Source: Streptomyces venezuelae (GTDB lineage Bacteria; Actinomycetota; Actinomycetes; Streptomycetales; Streptomycetaceae). From it: DNA of 64,000 bases. The DNA lies in assembly GCF_008642295.1 (NCBI RefSeq), contig NZ_CP029190.1:3401001-3465000 (forward strand), in the 5' to 3' direction. The translations under genes were made by a program, and so were the position numbers. This document shows, piece after piece, positions 46,534 to 54,160 of the stretch; position 1 is the first letter of the stretch, and each line of letters opens with the position of its first letter. The notes below the pieces were generated by a model. It saw nothing but the letters and a program-made list of their open reading frames with translations. It was not told the origin of the DNA and did not search any database.

Positions 46534-46564
46534 CATCAGCATTGGGAAGTCCCGTCATCCCCGG

Positions 46565-46682
46565 TGGATCGGCGCACGGCGTCGGATGCGGTGCATCGCA
46601 AGGCGGAGGAGCGTCCTCATACTGGGCGTATTCGGGCGCTCCGACAACGCAGCGAGGTGCCGTAGCCGGCGTCGTGCGCCCG
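46565..46682. repeat. 118-bp imperfect palindromic intergenic repeat between the IS110 copies
   Basis: Read from either end, this spacer gives closely related sequence: CGGCGCACGGCGTCGGATGC from the left and CGGGCGCACGACGCCGGCTA from the right. The centre is a hairpin GGAGCGTCCTCATAC-TGGGC-GTATTCGGGCGCTCC with a few mismatches. I recall similar palindromic intergenic repeats in other streptomycetes. Open frames crossing it are only a by-product of the inverted symmetry. Confidence 0.75.
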
Positions 46683-46713
46683 CCGGGGATGACGGGACTT
46701 CCCAATGCTGATG

Positions 46714-47904
46714 TCAAGCCGTTCCCACTACCGGAAGTGAAGGCCTGTAGCACTCTCTGTCACGAATCATTGCCCACAAGACGTTGATACGTCGGCGTGC
46801 GAGGGAGAGGAGAGCTTGCTTGTGGCCTTTCCCTTCGCTTCGTTTCCGCCGGTAGTACGCCTTCGAGGCCGGGCAGGACTTGAGGCTGGCCATCGCCGAC
46901 AAGTACATGGTCCGAAGCAGGCCGCGATGGTAGCGGCGAGGTCTGCGCAGGTTGCCGCTGACGCGGCCGGAGTCTCGGGGCTGAGGGGCCAGGCCGGCGA
47001 AGCCGGCCAGGCGGTCGGCATTCCCGAAGGCGTCCATGTCACCGCCCGTTGCAGCGATGAACTCGGCGCCGAGCCTGGGCCCCATGCCAGGGAGACTGCG
47101 GATCACCTCGGCGTGCGGATGCTCGTGAAACCTAGCCTCGATGAGTGCGTCTAGCTCCGCGATCTCCTCGTCGAGAGCCATCACCCCCTTCGCGAGGCGG
47201 ACCACCATGGCCGCGGCCAGCTTCTCGCCGGGCAGGGCGGTGCTTTGGGCCTGGGCGGCTTCTACGACGGTTTGCGCGAGTGAGGCGGCGCCTTTGACCT
47301 TGCGGTTCTTCAGCCAGGTCTCGATCCGCTTCGCGCCGGCGCGGCGGATGGCAGCCGGAGTCTGGTAGCCCGTCAGAAGCGTCACCGGACCCTTGTTGGT
47401 CAAGTCCAGCGACCGCTCCAAAGCAGGGAAGAGCTCCAGCAGCTGGGCCCGGAGACGGTTGATCTGCCGGGTGCGGTCGAAGACTACGTCCAAGCGCCGG
47501 GTAGTCAGGGTGCGCAGATCGACGGCGATCTCGTCTCCGGGTCTGAGCAGGCCCAGGTCCCGGCGGATGCGGGCCTGGTCGGCGATGACAAAGGCGTCCT
47601 TTGCGTCGGTCTTCGCCTCACCCCGGTAGGTGGCGGAGGCCCGGTGGACTGCCAGGCCGGTCAAATAGGCGACCGGCTGATCATGGGCGGTAAGCAAGCC
47701 GATCAGAAGGGCAGCGCCGCCATGGTTGAGGTCGACGGCCCACAACACGTCTTCGGATATCGCCAGCACATCGCCTATCAGCGCCAGCAGCTCAGATTCG
47801 TCGTTCTGGATCCGGCGAGACAGCAGCCGGCCGCCCGCTGCGTTGATCACCACGGCGTGGTGATGAGTCTTGCCGATGTCCACACCGGCCCAAATCTCAG
47901 GCAA
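46714..47904 (-). CDS. IS110-family DEDD recombinase, copy 2
   Basis: 396 residues, identical in sequence to the plus-strand copy, with the same TTG start and ribosome site. Complete identity of two copies 118 bp apart means very recent duplication or ongoing gene conversion between the arms. Same catalytic features: VDIGKTHHHAVV, AKTDAKDAFVIADQ and the Ser-containing SGRVSGNLRRPRRY. Confidence 0.92.
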   Translation of the reverse strand: MPEIWAGVDIGKTHHHAVVINAAGGRLLSRRIQNDESELLALIGDVLAISEDVLWAVDLNHGGAALLIGLLTAHDQPVAYLTGLAVHRASATYRGEAKTDAKDAFVIADQARIRRDLGLLRPGDEIAVDLRTLTTRRLDVVFDRTRQINRLRAQLLELFPALERSLDLTNKGPVTLLTGYQTPAAIRRAGAKRIETWLKNRKVKGAASLAQTVVEAAQAQSTALPGEKLAAAMVVRLAKGVMALDEEIAELDALIEARFHEHPHAEVIRSLPGMGPRLGAEFIAATGGDMDAFGNADRLAGFAGLAPQPRDSGRVSGNLRRPRRYHRGLLRTMYLSAMASLKSCPASKAYYRRKRSEGKGHKQALLSLARRRINVLWAMIRDRECYRPSLPVVGTA

Positions 47905-48141
47905 GTTCCCCTCCGGCAGTCGTCTCCAACTGATCCCGCAGACGACCTCGCCGACGTTGTCCTACAGCAGCGATCGAGTCGCGTCTCCCAATCAGCGGTC
48001 GAGTCGTCGCGGGGCTCCGGGCGGCCAAGTCCCGTAAGCCATCCAGCGGCTCAGCCTTTACAGCCATACCCGGAGCCCCCGGGCCCTCCGATCCTACGAG
48101 TGACCGGAGCAGACCCACGCCTGAAAGGTAGGACAGCCCTT
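47905..48141 (-). ncRNA. candidate bridge RNA region, right IS110 copy
   Basis: Inverted identical copy of 45106-45342. Both copies would make the same guide RNA, so both would recognise the same target. Confidence 0.4.
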
Positions 48142-48152
48142 ACGCTCGGCAC

Positions 48153-48968
48153 ATGAGTTCCCGCCCCTCCTCGCCGAGCCGTGCCGCCCGTCCGGTCGGC
48201 ACGGTGACCCGCGGGACGACCAATCCGAACCGGCTGCGCCGGATGGACCGCTGGATCGCGGCGGTGCACGGGCCGGCCCTGCGCCGGGCGGAGGCGCCGG
48301 TCGCCGTGGACCTGGGGTACGGGGCGGCGCCCTGGACGGCGGTGGAGCTGCTGGCGCGGCTGCGGACGGCGGCCCCGCGGGTCCGGGTGGTGGGCATCGA
48401 GATCGAGCCGGCCCGGGTGGCGGGGGCGAAGCCGTACGAGCAGGAGGGTCTCAGCTTCCGGCACGGCGGGTTCGAGGTGCCTCTGGCGGGCGGGGAGCGG
48501 CCGGCGCTGATCCGGGCGGCGAACGTGCTGCGGCAGTACGACGAGGAGCAGGTCGCCGAGGTGTGGGCGCGGTTGTGTGCACGGCTGGCGCCGGGCGGGC
48601 TGCTGGTGGAGGGGACCTGTGACGAGATCGGGCGGCGTCATGTGTGGGTGGCGCTGGGGCCGGAGGGGCCGCGTACGGTGACGTTCGCGACCCGGCTGGG
48701 GTCCCTGGACCGTCCCTCGGACCTGGCCGAGCGGCTGCCGAAGGCGCTGATCCACCGCAATGTGCCGGGGGAGCCGGTGTACGCGTTCCTGCGGGACTTC
48801 GACCGGGCCTGGGCGGCGGCTGCGCCCTACGCCTCGTACGGGGCCCGGCAGCGGTGGATCCGTACGGCCCGGGCGCTGTCCGGCGACTGGCCGCTGGCGG
48901 ACGGGCCGGGGCGGTGGCGGCAGGGCGAACTGACGGTCCGCTGGGACGCGTTGCGTCCGGTGGGGTGA
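48153..48968 (+). CDS. class I SAM-dependent methyltransferase
   Basis: 271 residues from ATG 48153. The SAM motif I is degenerate-looking but recognisable as VAVDLGYGAAPWTAVELLARLR, followed by the acidic strand end VVGIEIEPARVAGA and ALIRAANVLRQYDEEQVAEVWARLCARLAPGGLLVEGTCDEIGRRHVWVAL. The substrate is unknown. The preceding IS110 arm ends 12 bases before the start codon, so any native leader is gone. TACGCT at 48142-48147 could act as a -10 for a leaderless message. Confidence 0.82.
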   Translation: MSSRPSSPSRAARPVGTVTRGTTNPNRLRRMDRWIAAVHGPALRRAEAPVAVDLGYGAAPWTAVELLARLRTAAPRVRVVGIEIEPARVAGAKPYEQEGLSFRHGGFEVPLAGGERPALIRAANVLRQYDEEQVAEVWARLCARLAPGGLLVEGTCDEIGRRHVWVALGPEGPRTVTFATRLGSLDRPSDLAERLPKALIHRNVPGEPVYAFLRDFDRAWAAAAPYASYGARQRWIRTARALSGDWPLADGPGRWRQGELTVRWDALRPVG

Positions 48969-49125
48969 ACCCCGGCGCCCGGGGAACCGGCTGCGGGCGG
49001 GGACCGTTGTGCCGTGGTGGGAGGGGTGGGGTCCGGGAGCATGATCGGCCGGCTGTCCACAAGGCTGTCGGAATTCACCGAGTCGTGGCACCATCCCGAA
49101 GGCAGTGGAAAGTTACTGATGAATA

Positions 49126-49154
49126 GTCAGATCTGACCGACGGGCAGATCTGCC
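49126..49154. promoter_or_regulatory. twin CAGATCTG palindromes before NlpC/P60 gene
   Basis: Two perfect 12-bp palindromes, GTCAGATCTGAC (49126-49137) and GGCAGATCTGCC (49143-49154), share the core CAGATCTG with centres 17 bp apart. The second ends 18 bases before the GTG start. Identical cores and fixed spacing suggest two operators for one dimeric regulator, or an RNA structure in the leader. Confidence 0.6.
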
Positions 49155-49172
49155 GGGGTGTCTGGGGGGACC

Positions 49173-50225
49173 GTGAACCGACGGCGTCGTGGCGGAGTCG
49201 CGCTCACACTGCTGTGTGCGATGGCCATACTCTCCGCCCCCGGCCTGGCCGGCACCGCATTCGCCGCCCCGGAGCCCGCTCCCGGCGCCAAGTCCCTGGA
49301 GCAGGTGCGCAAGGAGATCGAGGAGCTGTACCGGCAGGCCGGCACGGCCACGGACGCGTACAACCAGGCCGAGACCGAGACCAGGCGGCAGTCCGACCAG
49401 ATCGTGTCGCTGGCCAAGCAGATCGCCGCCGGGCAGGACCGGATCACCGTCCTCAAGAACCGCGCGGGCGCCGCCGCCCGCGCCCAGTACCGCTCCGGCG
49501 GCCTGCCGCCGGGCGCCCAGCTGGCCATGAGCCGCGACCCGGGACAGTTCCTCGACGGGGCCGACCGGTTGCGCCAGGGCGAGAAGGCGACCGCCGGGGT
49601 GCTCTCCGAACTGAACAAGACCCAGGCCGACTTGCAGCAGTACGCCAAGGACGCCACCGCCCACTGGCAGACCCTGGAGGCCAACCGGGTCAAGCAGGAG
49701 GCGGCGAAGAAGCAGATCGAGGACAAGATCAAGGCCGCCGAGGAGCTGGAGAGCAAGCTGGAGGCCGAGGAGAAGGCCCGGCTGCTGCAGCTGGAGCAGG
49801 AGGCCCAGTACCAGGCGCAGAAGGCCTGGCTGAACACGGGCGCGCTGAAGGACGTCAAGGGCGCGGCGACGGAGGCCGGGGCGCAGGCGGTCCGGTTCGC
49901 CACCGCGCAGATCGGCAAGCCGTATGTCTGGGGCGCCGAGGGGCCGGACTCCTTCGACTGCTCGGGTCTCACCTCCAAGGCGTGGCTGGCGGCCGGCCGG
50001 AACATCCCGCGCACCTCGCAGGAGCAGCTGCGGCTGCTCCCGAAGATCGCCCTCAAGGACATGCGCCCGGGCGATCTGATCATCTACTTCGACGATGCGA
50101 GCCATGTCGGGATGTATGTGGGCGACGGCGCGATGGTGCACGCCCCCCGCCCCGGCCGGAACGTCACGATCGCGGGCGCGGGCTCGATGCCGATCAAGGC
50201 GGTGGTGCGGCCGGACGCCCGGTAG
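49173..50225 (+). CDS. secreted NlpC/P60 peptidoglycan endopeptidase with coiled coil
   Basis: 350 residues from GTG 49173 (GGGGGGA upstream). A Sec signal ends in AFAAPEP near residue 33. Residues 45-220 are a long coiled coil (KSLEQVRKEIEELYRQAGTATDAYNQAETETRRQ...KQIEDKIKAAEELESKLEAEEKARLLQLEQEAQYQ), like RipA/PcsB. The NlpC/P60 domain has catalytic Cys in YVWGAEGPDSFDCSGLTSKAWLAAG, His in DDASHVGMYVGDGAMVHA and a closing third residue. It cleaves D-Glu to DAP-type cross-links of the wall. The coiled coil probably regulates activity. Confidence 0.94.
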   Translation: MNRRRRGGVALTLLCAMAILSAPGLAGTAFAAPEPAPGAKSLEQVRKEIEELYRQAGTATDAYNQAETETRRQSDQIVSLAKQIAAGQDRITVLKNRAGAAARAQYRSGGLPPGAQLAMSRDPGQFLDGADRLRQGEKATAGVLSELNKTQADLQQYAKDATAHWQTLEANRVKQEAAKKQIEDKIKAAEELESKLEAEEKARLLQLEQEAQYQAQKAWLNTGALKDVKGAATEAGAQAVRFATAQIGKPYVWGAEGPDSFDCSGLTSKAWLAAGRNIPRTSQEQLRLLPKIALKDMRPGDLIIYFDDASHVGMYVGDGAMVHAPRPGRNVTIAGAGSMPIKAVVRPDAR

Positions 50226-50541
50226 GCGTCCACCGCGTCCGTTCCATCCGGGGCGTCCGTTCCGTCCGGTGCATCCGGTGCATCCGGTGCATCCGGATTG
50301 CCGGGTCCGCCCCGACCTTCCGAACCTTCCGAAGCGTCCGGATCGTGGGCCGAACCGTTCCGTCCACCGAGATGGACCCCCGCCCGGGCGTGATGTACGT
50401 CATCCCGTCACCCGGGCCTTCGCCCCTGATGAGGGCATATGCCGGAGGCCCGCTCCCACCGGGGCATTCCGTCGGCCCGGGATGGCCCGCTAGGGTCGGC
50501 ACGCAGCGCGCGACCTCGGGGGGAGGGAAGGAACCGAGACG
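50226..50541. other. 316-bp gap with 9-bp tandem repeats
   Basis: The left half (50230-50335) is made of CCGTTCC/GCATCCGG-type short repeats; TGCATCCGG occurs in three consecutive copies around 50270-50296. The right half leads to the phosphatase gene with GGGGGGAGGGAAGGA as its ribosome region. No gene is supported. Confidence 0.7.
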
Positions 50542-51846
50542 ATGACCGTACCCGTACCGCGGCAGAGGGACATCCCCGCCGCGGAGAGCGGTCAGCCCGG
50601 CGCACCTCCGCAGCCGCTGACGCTGCTGGTGATCCAGGACGACCCCGGCGGCGGCCTCTCGGTTCCCGAGATCCTCGACGCCGACGGCCAGCGGATCCGC
50701 ATCCGCACCGCCCGCAACCTCACCGAGGCCGCCCGGCTGCTCACCCAGGACGTGCACTGCATCCTGCTCGACCTGAGCCTGCCCGGCAGCGCCGCCCGCG
50801 CGGTCGGCACGGCCGGCGGCCCCGCGGGCCCGGTCGCCGCCGCCCGTACCGTCACGGCGGTGGAGCCCGGCACGGACGAGCTCGCCACCCTCCGGCAGGT
50901 GCTCCGGATCGCCCCGCGGCACGCCGTCCTCGTCCTGACCGCCGAGGCGGACGCGGACCGGGCCGCCGAGGCGGTCCGGGTCGGCGCCCAGGACTTCCTC
51001 TTCCGGGACGAGCTGGACGGCCGGCTGCTCAGCCGCGCCATCCGGTACGCGGTGGAACGCAAACGGGCCGACATCGCCCAGTACAAGCTCGCCGAATCCC
51101 GGCTCCGGGCCCAGGAGAACGCCCGGCTCGAACGCGGCCTGCTCCCCACCCCGCTGCTCGAAGGCGCCGACCTCCGGTTCGCCGCCCGCTACCGGCCCGG
51201 CCGCAGCCGCGCCCTGCTGGGCGGGGACTTCTACGACGCCGTCCGCACCCCCGACGGCACGGTGCACGCGATGATCGGCGACGTCTGCGGGCACGGCCCG
51301 GACGAGGCCGCCCTCGGCGTGGAGCTGCGCATCGCCTGGCGCGCGCTGACCCTCGCGGGCCTGTGCGGGGACGACCTGCTGGCCACCCTCCAGGAAGTGA
51401 TCGAGGTCGAGCGCCCCTGCGAGGAGATCTTCGCGACGCTCTGCACGGTGGACATCTCCCCCGACGGCCGCCGCGCCGGGCTGTGCCTGGCCGGCCACCC
51501 CGCCCCGCTGATAACCCGGCCGGGCAGACCGGCGACGCTGCTGCCGTACGAGGACAGCGGCCCGGCACTCGGACTGCTGCCGCGCGCCCGCTGGCCCCGC
51601 CGCCAGGTGGAGCTGGGCGGCACCTGGAGCCTGATGCTCTACACCGACGGCCTGATCGAGGGCCGTATCGGGGACGGGCGGGAACGGCTCGGGCAGGACG
51701 GAATGGTCGAGATGATCAACCGGCACCTGGAGCGCGGCCTGCGCGGCGAGGGGCTGCTGGAGGCAGCCGTCACCGAAGCCCGCCGCCTGAACGGCGGCGA
51801 GCTCACCGACGACGTCGCCGTCGTCCTCCTGGACCGCGCGGGGTAG
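50542..51846 (+). CDS. receiver-SpoIIE serine phosphatase (RsbU-like)
   Basis: 434 residues from ATG 50542. The first 170 residues are a response-regulator receiver (LTLLVIQDDPGGGLSVPEIL, HCILLDLSLPGS, HAVLVLTAEADADRAAEAVRVGAQDFLFRDELDGRLLSRAIRYAVERKRAD), with a Gly/Ala insert after the Asp strand. A coiled linker leads to the PP2C/SpoIIE domain: LLGGDFYDAVRTPDGTVHAMIGDVCGHGPDEAALGVELR with metal-binding Asp residues, LCLAGHPAPLI, LMLYTDGLIEGR and a closing TDDVAVVLLDR. It should dephosphorylate an anti-anti-sigma factor on a phosphorelay signal. Confidence 0.9.
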   Translation: MTVPVPRQRDIPAAESGQPGAPPQPLTLLVIQDDPGGGLSVPEILDADGQRIRIRTARNLTEAARLLTQDVHCILLDLSLPGSAARAVGTAGGPAGPVAAARTVTAVEPGTDELATLRQVLRIAPRHAVLVLTAEADADRAAEAVRVGAQDFLFRDELDGRLLSRAIRYAVERKRADIAQYKLAESRLRAQENARLERGLLPTPLLEGADLRFAARYRPGRSRALLGGDFYDAVRTPDGTVHAMIGDVCGHGPDEAALGVELRIAWRALTLAGLCGDDLLATLQEVIEVERPCEEIFATLCTVDISPDGRRAGLCLAGHPAPLITRPGRPATLLPYEDSGPALGLLPRARWPRRQVELGGTWSLMLYTDGLIEGRIGDGRERLGQDGMVEMINRHLERGLRGEGLLEAAVTEARRLNGGELTDDVAVVLLDRAG

Positions 51847-51862
51847 CGGGCCCGCCGCGGGG

Positions 51863-52192
51863 CTAGCGGTTGCCGTTGTAGGGCCCGTACGGCCCGTCGC
51901 TGCTGCTGCCGCGGCGCCCGCCGCCGGACACCCGCTTCAGCGCGGGCTTCACGTCGACCATGAACACGATCGAGGCGATGAGCCCGGCGATCTGCAGGAA
52001 CAGCATTCCCAGGAACAGGTCGACCACCACCGTGATCCCGAGGATCACCAGCCAGAACGTCTTGGTCTGCTTGTCGGCGGCCCGGTAGGCGTCCTCGCGC
52101 GCCAACAGCGCGAAGACGAAGGCGACGACGGCCAGCACCAGCATGGCGAGCCCGAGCAGCGCCACGACGGAATCGAACCCCTGAATCAACAT
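51863..52192 (-). CDS. DUF2516 membrane protein
   Basis: 109 residues. Two membrane helices (VALLGLAMLVLAVVAFVFALLAREDAYRAADKQTKTFWLVILGITVVVDLFLGMLFLQIAGLIASIVFMVDVKPAL) match the DUF2516 pattern, with conserved REDAYRAADKQTK between helices. A Gly/Ser/Tyr tail ends in YGPYNGNR. Function is unknown. It is the last gene of the xre-hbhA-DUF2516 block. Confidence 0.9.
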   Translation of the reverse strand: MLIQGFDSVVALLGLAMLVLAVVAFVFALLAREDAYRAADKQTKTFWLVILGITVVVDLFLGMLFLQIAGLIASIVFMVDVKPALKRVSGGGRRGSSSDGPYGPYNGNR

Positions 52193-52250
52193 GCCCTCTA
52201 CCGCCTCACGACGCGCTTGGCCTCTGTTCCGTCCACGCTACAGACAGAAC

Positions 52251-52279
52251 GGACCGGACACCGTGAAGGTGCCCGGTCC
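52251..52279 (-). terminator. hairpin after the HbhA-like gene
   Basis: GGACCGGACACC and GGTGCCCGGTCC pair with one mismatch around a 5-base loop, 34 bases beyond the HbhA-like stop. Three TCACACCG repeats lie in between. Confidence 0.6.
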
Positions 52280-52312
52280 ATCCTGTGGTCACTCCGTCAC
52301 ACCGTCACACCG

Positions 52313-52882
52313 TCACTCAACAGGAGTGGCCTTCTTCGCCGCGGTCCTGCGGGTGGCGGTCCGCTTGGCGGCCGGCTTCTCCGCATCGGCCGAGGCCTCC
52401 GCCGGCTCCGGCTCGGAAGCCGGCTCGGGCTCGACCACCGCGGCCACGTCGATGATGTCCTCGGCCACCTCGCCGCGCCACTGCCGGACGGCCTGCTCGC
52501 CGTGCTCGGCAACCCGGTCGTAGGTCTCCTTGGCACGCACCGCGTACTCGGCGGCCACCCCGACCCCGCGCAGCGCGAGGTCCTGGGCGGTCTCCCCGAT
52601 CTTCTTGGGGTCGATGCTCTTCGGGTCGATCGACCCGAGCGCCCCGACCACCCCGACGACCTTGGCGGCAACCGCCTCCAGGTCCTCCTTGGCCCGCTCC
52701 TGCACGGCCTTGGGGTCGGTGTTGCGCACCGCCTCGATGCGCGCCGGAGCCTCGGCCCGCAGCTGGTCGATCAGCCCCGGCACCTTCTTGGCCTGCTGCA
52801 CGGCGTAATCGGCCGTGCCGGCGGCGAAGTAGAGCGGGGTCGGGTCGGTCAGGGTCTTCTTCAGGTCATCGGCGATGGCCAT
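52313..52882 (-). CDS. HbhA-like heparin-binding hemagglutinin homologue
   Basis: 189 residues. The helical core AIADDLKKTLTDPTPLYFAAGTADYAVQQAKKVPGLIDQLRAEAPARIEAVRNTDPKAVQERAKEDLEAVAAKVVG has the order and style of mycobacterial HbhA. The C-terminal tail is Ala/Glu-rich and then basic (KPAAKRTATRRTAAKKATPVE), the Lys/Ala tail that binds heparin or DNA in HbhA. In Streptomyces it is probably a surface or nucleoid-associated structural protein, not an adhesin. It lies 25 bases after the XRE regulator on the same strand. Confidence 0.85.
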   Translation of the reverse strand: MAIADDLKKTLTDPTPLYFAAGTADYAVQQAKKVPGLIDQLRAEAPARIEAVRNTDPKAVQERAKEDLEAVAAKVVGVVGALGSIDPKSIDPKKIGETAQDLALRGVGVAAEYAVRAKETYDRVAEHGEQAVRQWRGEVAEDIIDVAAVVEPEPASEPEPAEASADAEKPAAKRTATRRTAAKKATPVE

Positions 52883-52907
52883 CTTGCCGGTCCTCCCGGA
52901 TCGCATT

Positions 52908-53297
52908 TCACTTCGTGGACGGCACCTCGTCAGCGGGGGGCTCGCCCTCGCTGAGCGCGTTCTCCTTGCGGAACGATTCGTAGATCTGCAGCAGCACCTG
53001 CTTCTGCCGCTCGTTGATGGACGGGTCGCCCAGAATGACGGCCCGTGTCTCGACCTCGTCCCGGTCCCGCTCGTCGAGGATCCCGGCCTGCACGTACAGG
53101 GTCTCCGCGGAGATCCGCAGTGCCTTGGCCAGCTGCTGCAGGATGTCCGCGCTCGGCTTGCGCAGCCCGCGCTCGATCTGACTGAGATACGGATTCGACA
53201 CCCCTGCCGCATCGGCCAGCTGCCGCAACGAGAGCTGCGCCTGGCGGCGCTGCTCGCGCAGGTACTCGCCGAGATTCCCGACATTGAGGGATGCCAT
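52908..53297 (-). CDS. XRE-family transcriptional regulator
   Basis: 129 residues. The helix-turn-helix GEYLREQRRQAQLSLRQLADAAGVSNPYLSQIERGLRKPSADILQQLAKAL is canonical. The C-terminal part INERQKQVLLQIYESFRKENAL is probably a dimerization helix. A perfect 20-bp operator lies 30 bases upstream of the start, so autoregulation is likely. The gene leads the unit with the HbhA-like and DUF2516 genes. Confidence 0.92.
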   Translation of the reverse strand: MASLNVGNLGEYLREQRRQAQLSLRQLADAAGVSNPYLSQIERGLRKPSADILQQLAKALRISAETLYVQAGILDERDRDEVETRAVILGDPSINERQKQVLLQIYESFRKENALSEGEPPADEVPSTK

Positions 53298-53326
53298 GTC
53301 CCGATCCTCCCGCACCCTGCTAACTT

Positions 53327-53346
53327 TTGCAAGCAGTCGCTTGCAA
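53327..53346. promoter_or_regulatory. perfect operator upstream of the XRE regulator
   Basis: TTGCAAGC-AGTC-GCTTGCAA: 8-bp perfect arms with a 4-base spacer, 30 to 49 bases upstream of the start codon. The adjacent TTAGCA on the minus strand may be the -10. Position and symmetry fit a self-repression site. Confidence 0.72.
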
Positions 53347-53371
53347 CATCTCCCACCCCGGCGGTCTGACC

Positions 53372-54160
53372 TCAGGTCAGCGGCCGGCGGCCCGTGATGA
53401 CCGTGGCCGACCATTCCTCCGAGGAGTCCGCGCGGACCGTGAGGCCCGCCGAGGTCATGGCCGAGGCGGTTGCCGGGGACTGGCGGGTGCTCGTCTCGAT
53501 CAGCAGGTGCCCGCCCCCGGCCAGCCACGACAGGGCCCCCTCGGCCACCCGGCGCTGCACCGACAGACCGTCCGGGCCGCCGTCCAGGGCCGCACGGGGC
53601 TCGTGGTCGCGGGCTTCCGGCGGGAGCAGGGCGATGGAGTCCGTAGGGACGTACGGGGCGTTCACCACCAGCAGGGAGATCCGGCCGCGCAGGGCGGCCG
53701 GGAGGGCCGCATAGAGGTCGCCCTCGTGCACCCGGCCGCCGTACGGGGCGACATTGCGCCGGGCGTAGCCCAGCGCCACCGGGTCGATGTCCGCCGCGTG
53801 CAGCTCCGTGCCGGGCACGGCCGCGGCCACCGCCGCGCCCACCGCGCCCACCCCGCAGCACAGGTCCACCACCACCGCACCGGGGCGGGCCAGCGCCGCC
53901 GCCTGCTGCACCAGGAACTCGGTGCGCCGGCGCGGCACGAAGGCGCCCTGGCCGACCGCCATCCGCAGTCCGCAGAACTCCGCCCAGCCCACCACATGCT
54001 CCAAGGGATGGCCGACCGCCCGGAGTTCCACCATCCGCGCCAGGTCCGCGCCCTCCGCCGCCGCGCCCAGCAGCAGTTCGGCCTCCTCCTCCGCGAACAC
54101 GCAGCCCGCCGCGCGGAGCGTGTCCACCACCCAGCCGGCGTTCGCCGCAGTTGCTGCCAC
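53372..54160 (-). CDS. PrmC/HemK-like N5-glutamine methyltransferase homologue
   Basis: 262 residues from GTG 54160, which directly follows the sigma factor stop. SAM motif I is VVVDLCCGVGAVGAAVAAAVPGTELHAADIDPVALGYARRNV. The catalytic NPPY of PrmC appears as NAPYVP, and LLPPEARDHEPRAALDGGPDGL is the family substrate region. PrmC methylates the GGQ glutamine of release factors. The altered NPPY motif and short N-terminus mean this copy may act on another target. Confidence 0.85.
   Translation of the reverse strand: MAATAANAGWVVDTLRAAGCVFAEEEAELLLGAAAEGADLARMVELRAVGHPLEHVVGWAEFCGLRMAVGQGAFVPRRRTEFLVQQAAALARPGAVVVDLCCGVGAVGAAVAAAVPGTELHAADIDPVALGYARRNVAPYGGRVHEGDLYAALPAALRGRISLLVVNAPYVPTDSIALLPPEARDHEPRAALDGGPDGLSVQRRVAEGALSWLAGGGHLLIETSTRQSPATASAMTSAGLTVRADSSEEWSATVITGRRPLT

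Larger units (their letters stand above)
45106..46564 (+). mobile_element. IS110-family element, left copy (1459-bp arm)
   Basis: Mirror image of 46683-48141 about position 46623.5. The two arms have matching transposase coordinates and identical predicted proteins. There are no terminal inverted repeats, as expected for IS110. The 5' non-coding part is long (237 bp) and the 3' part short (31 bp), the layout of the IS110 group. The arm limits are where identity stops, so they may include a few bases of shared target. Confidence 0.9.
46683..48141 (-). mobile_element. IS110-family element, right copy in inverse orientation
   Basis: Exact inverted counterpart of 45106-46564. Its outer end lies 12 bp before the start codon of the methyltransferase gene at 48153. 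The inward-facing 3' ends of both copies flank the palindromic spacer. Confidence 0.9.

Noticed and set aside
46460-46787. Two 97-codon frames meeting at the centre of the IS110 pair
   Set aside because: They start and end with the same residues because the sequence is an inverted repeat; they are antisense images of the transposase ends and the palindrome.
48969-49172. c-di-AMP (ydaO-type) riboswitch before the NlpC/P60 gene
   Set aside because: Such riboswitches often precede wall-hydrolase genes in actinobacteria, but I could not find the conserved core blocks; the region shows the twin palindromes instead.
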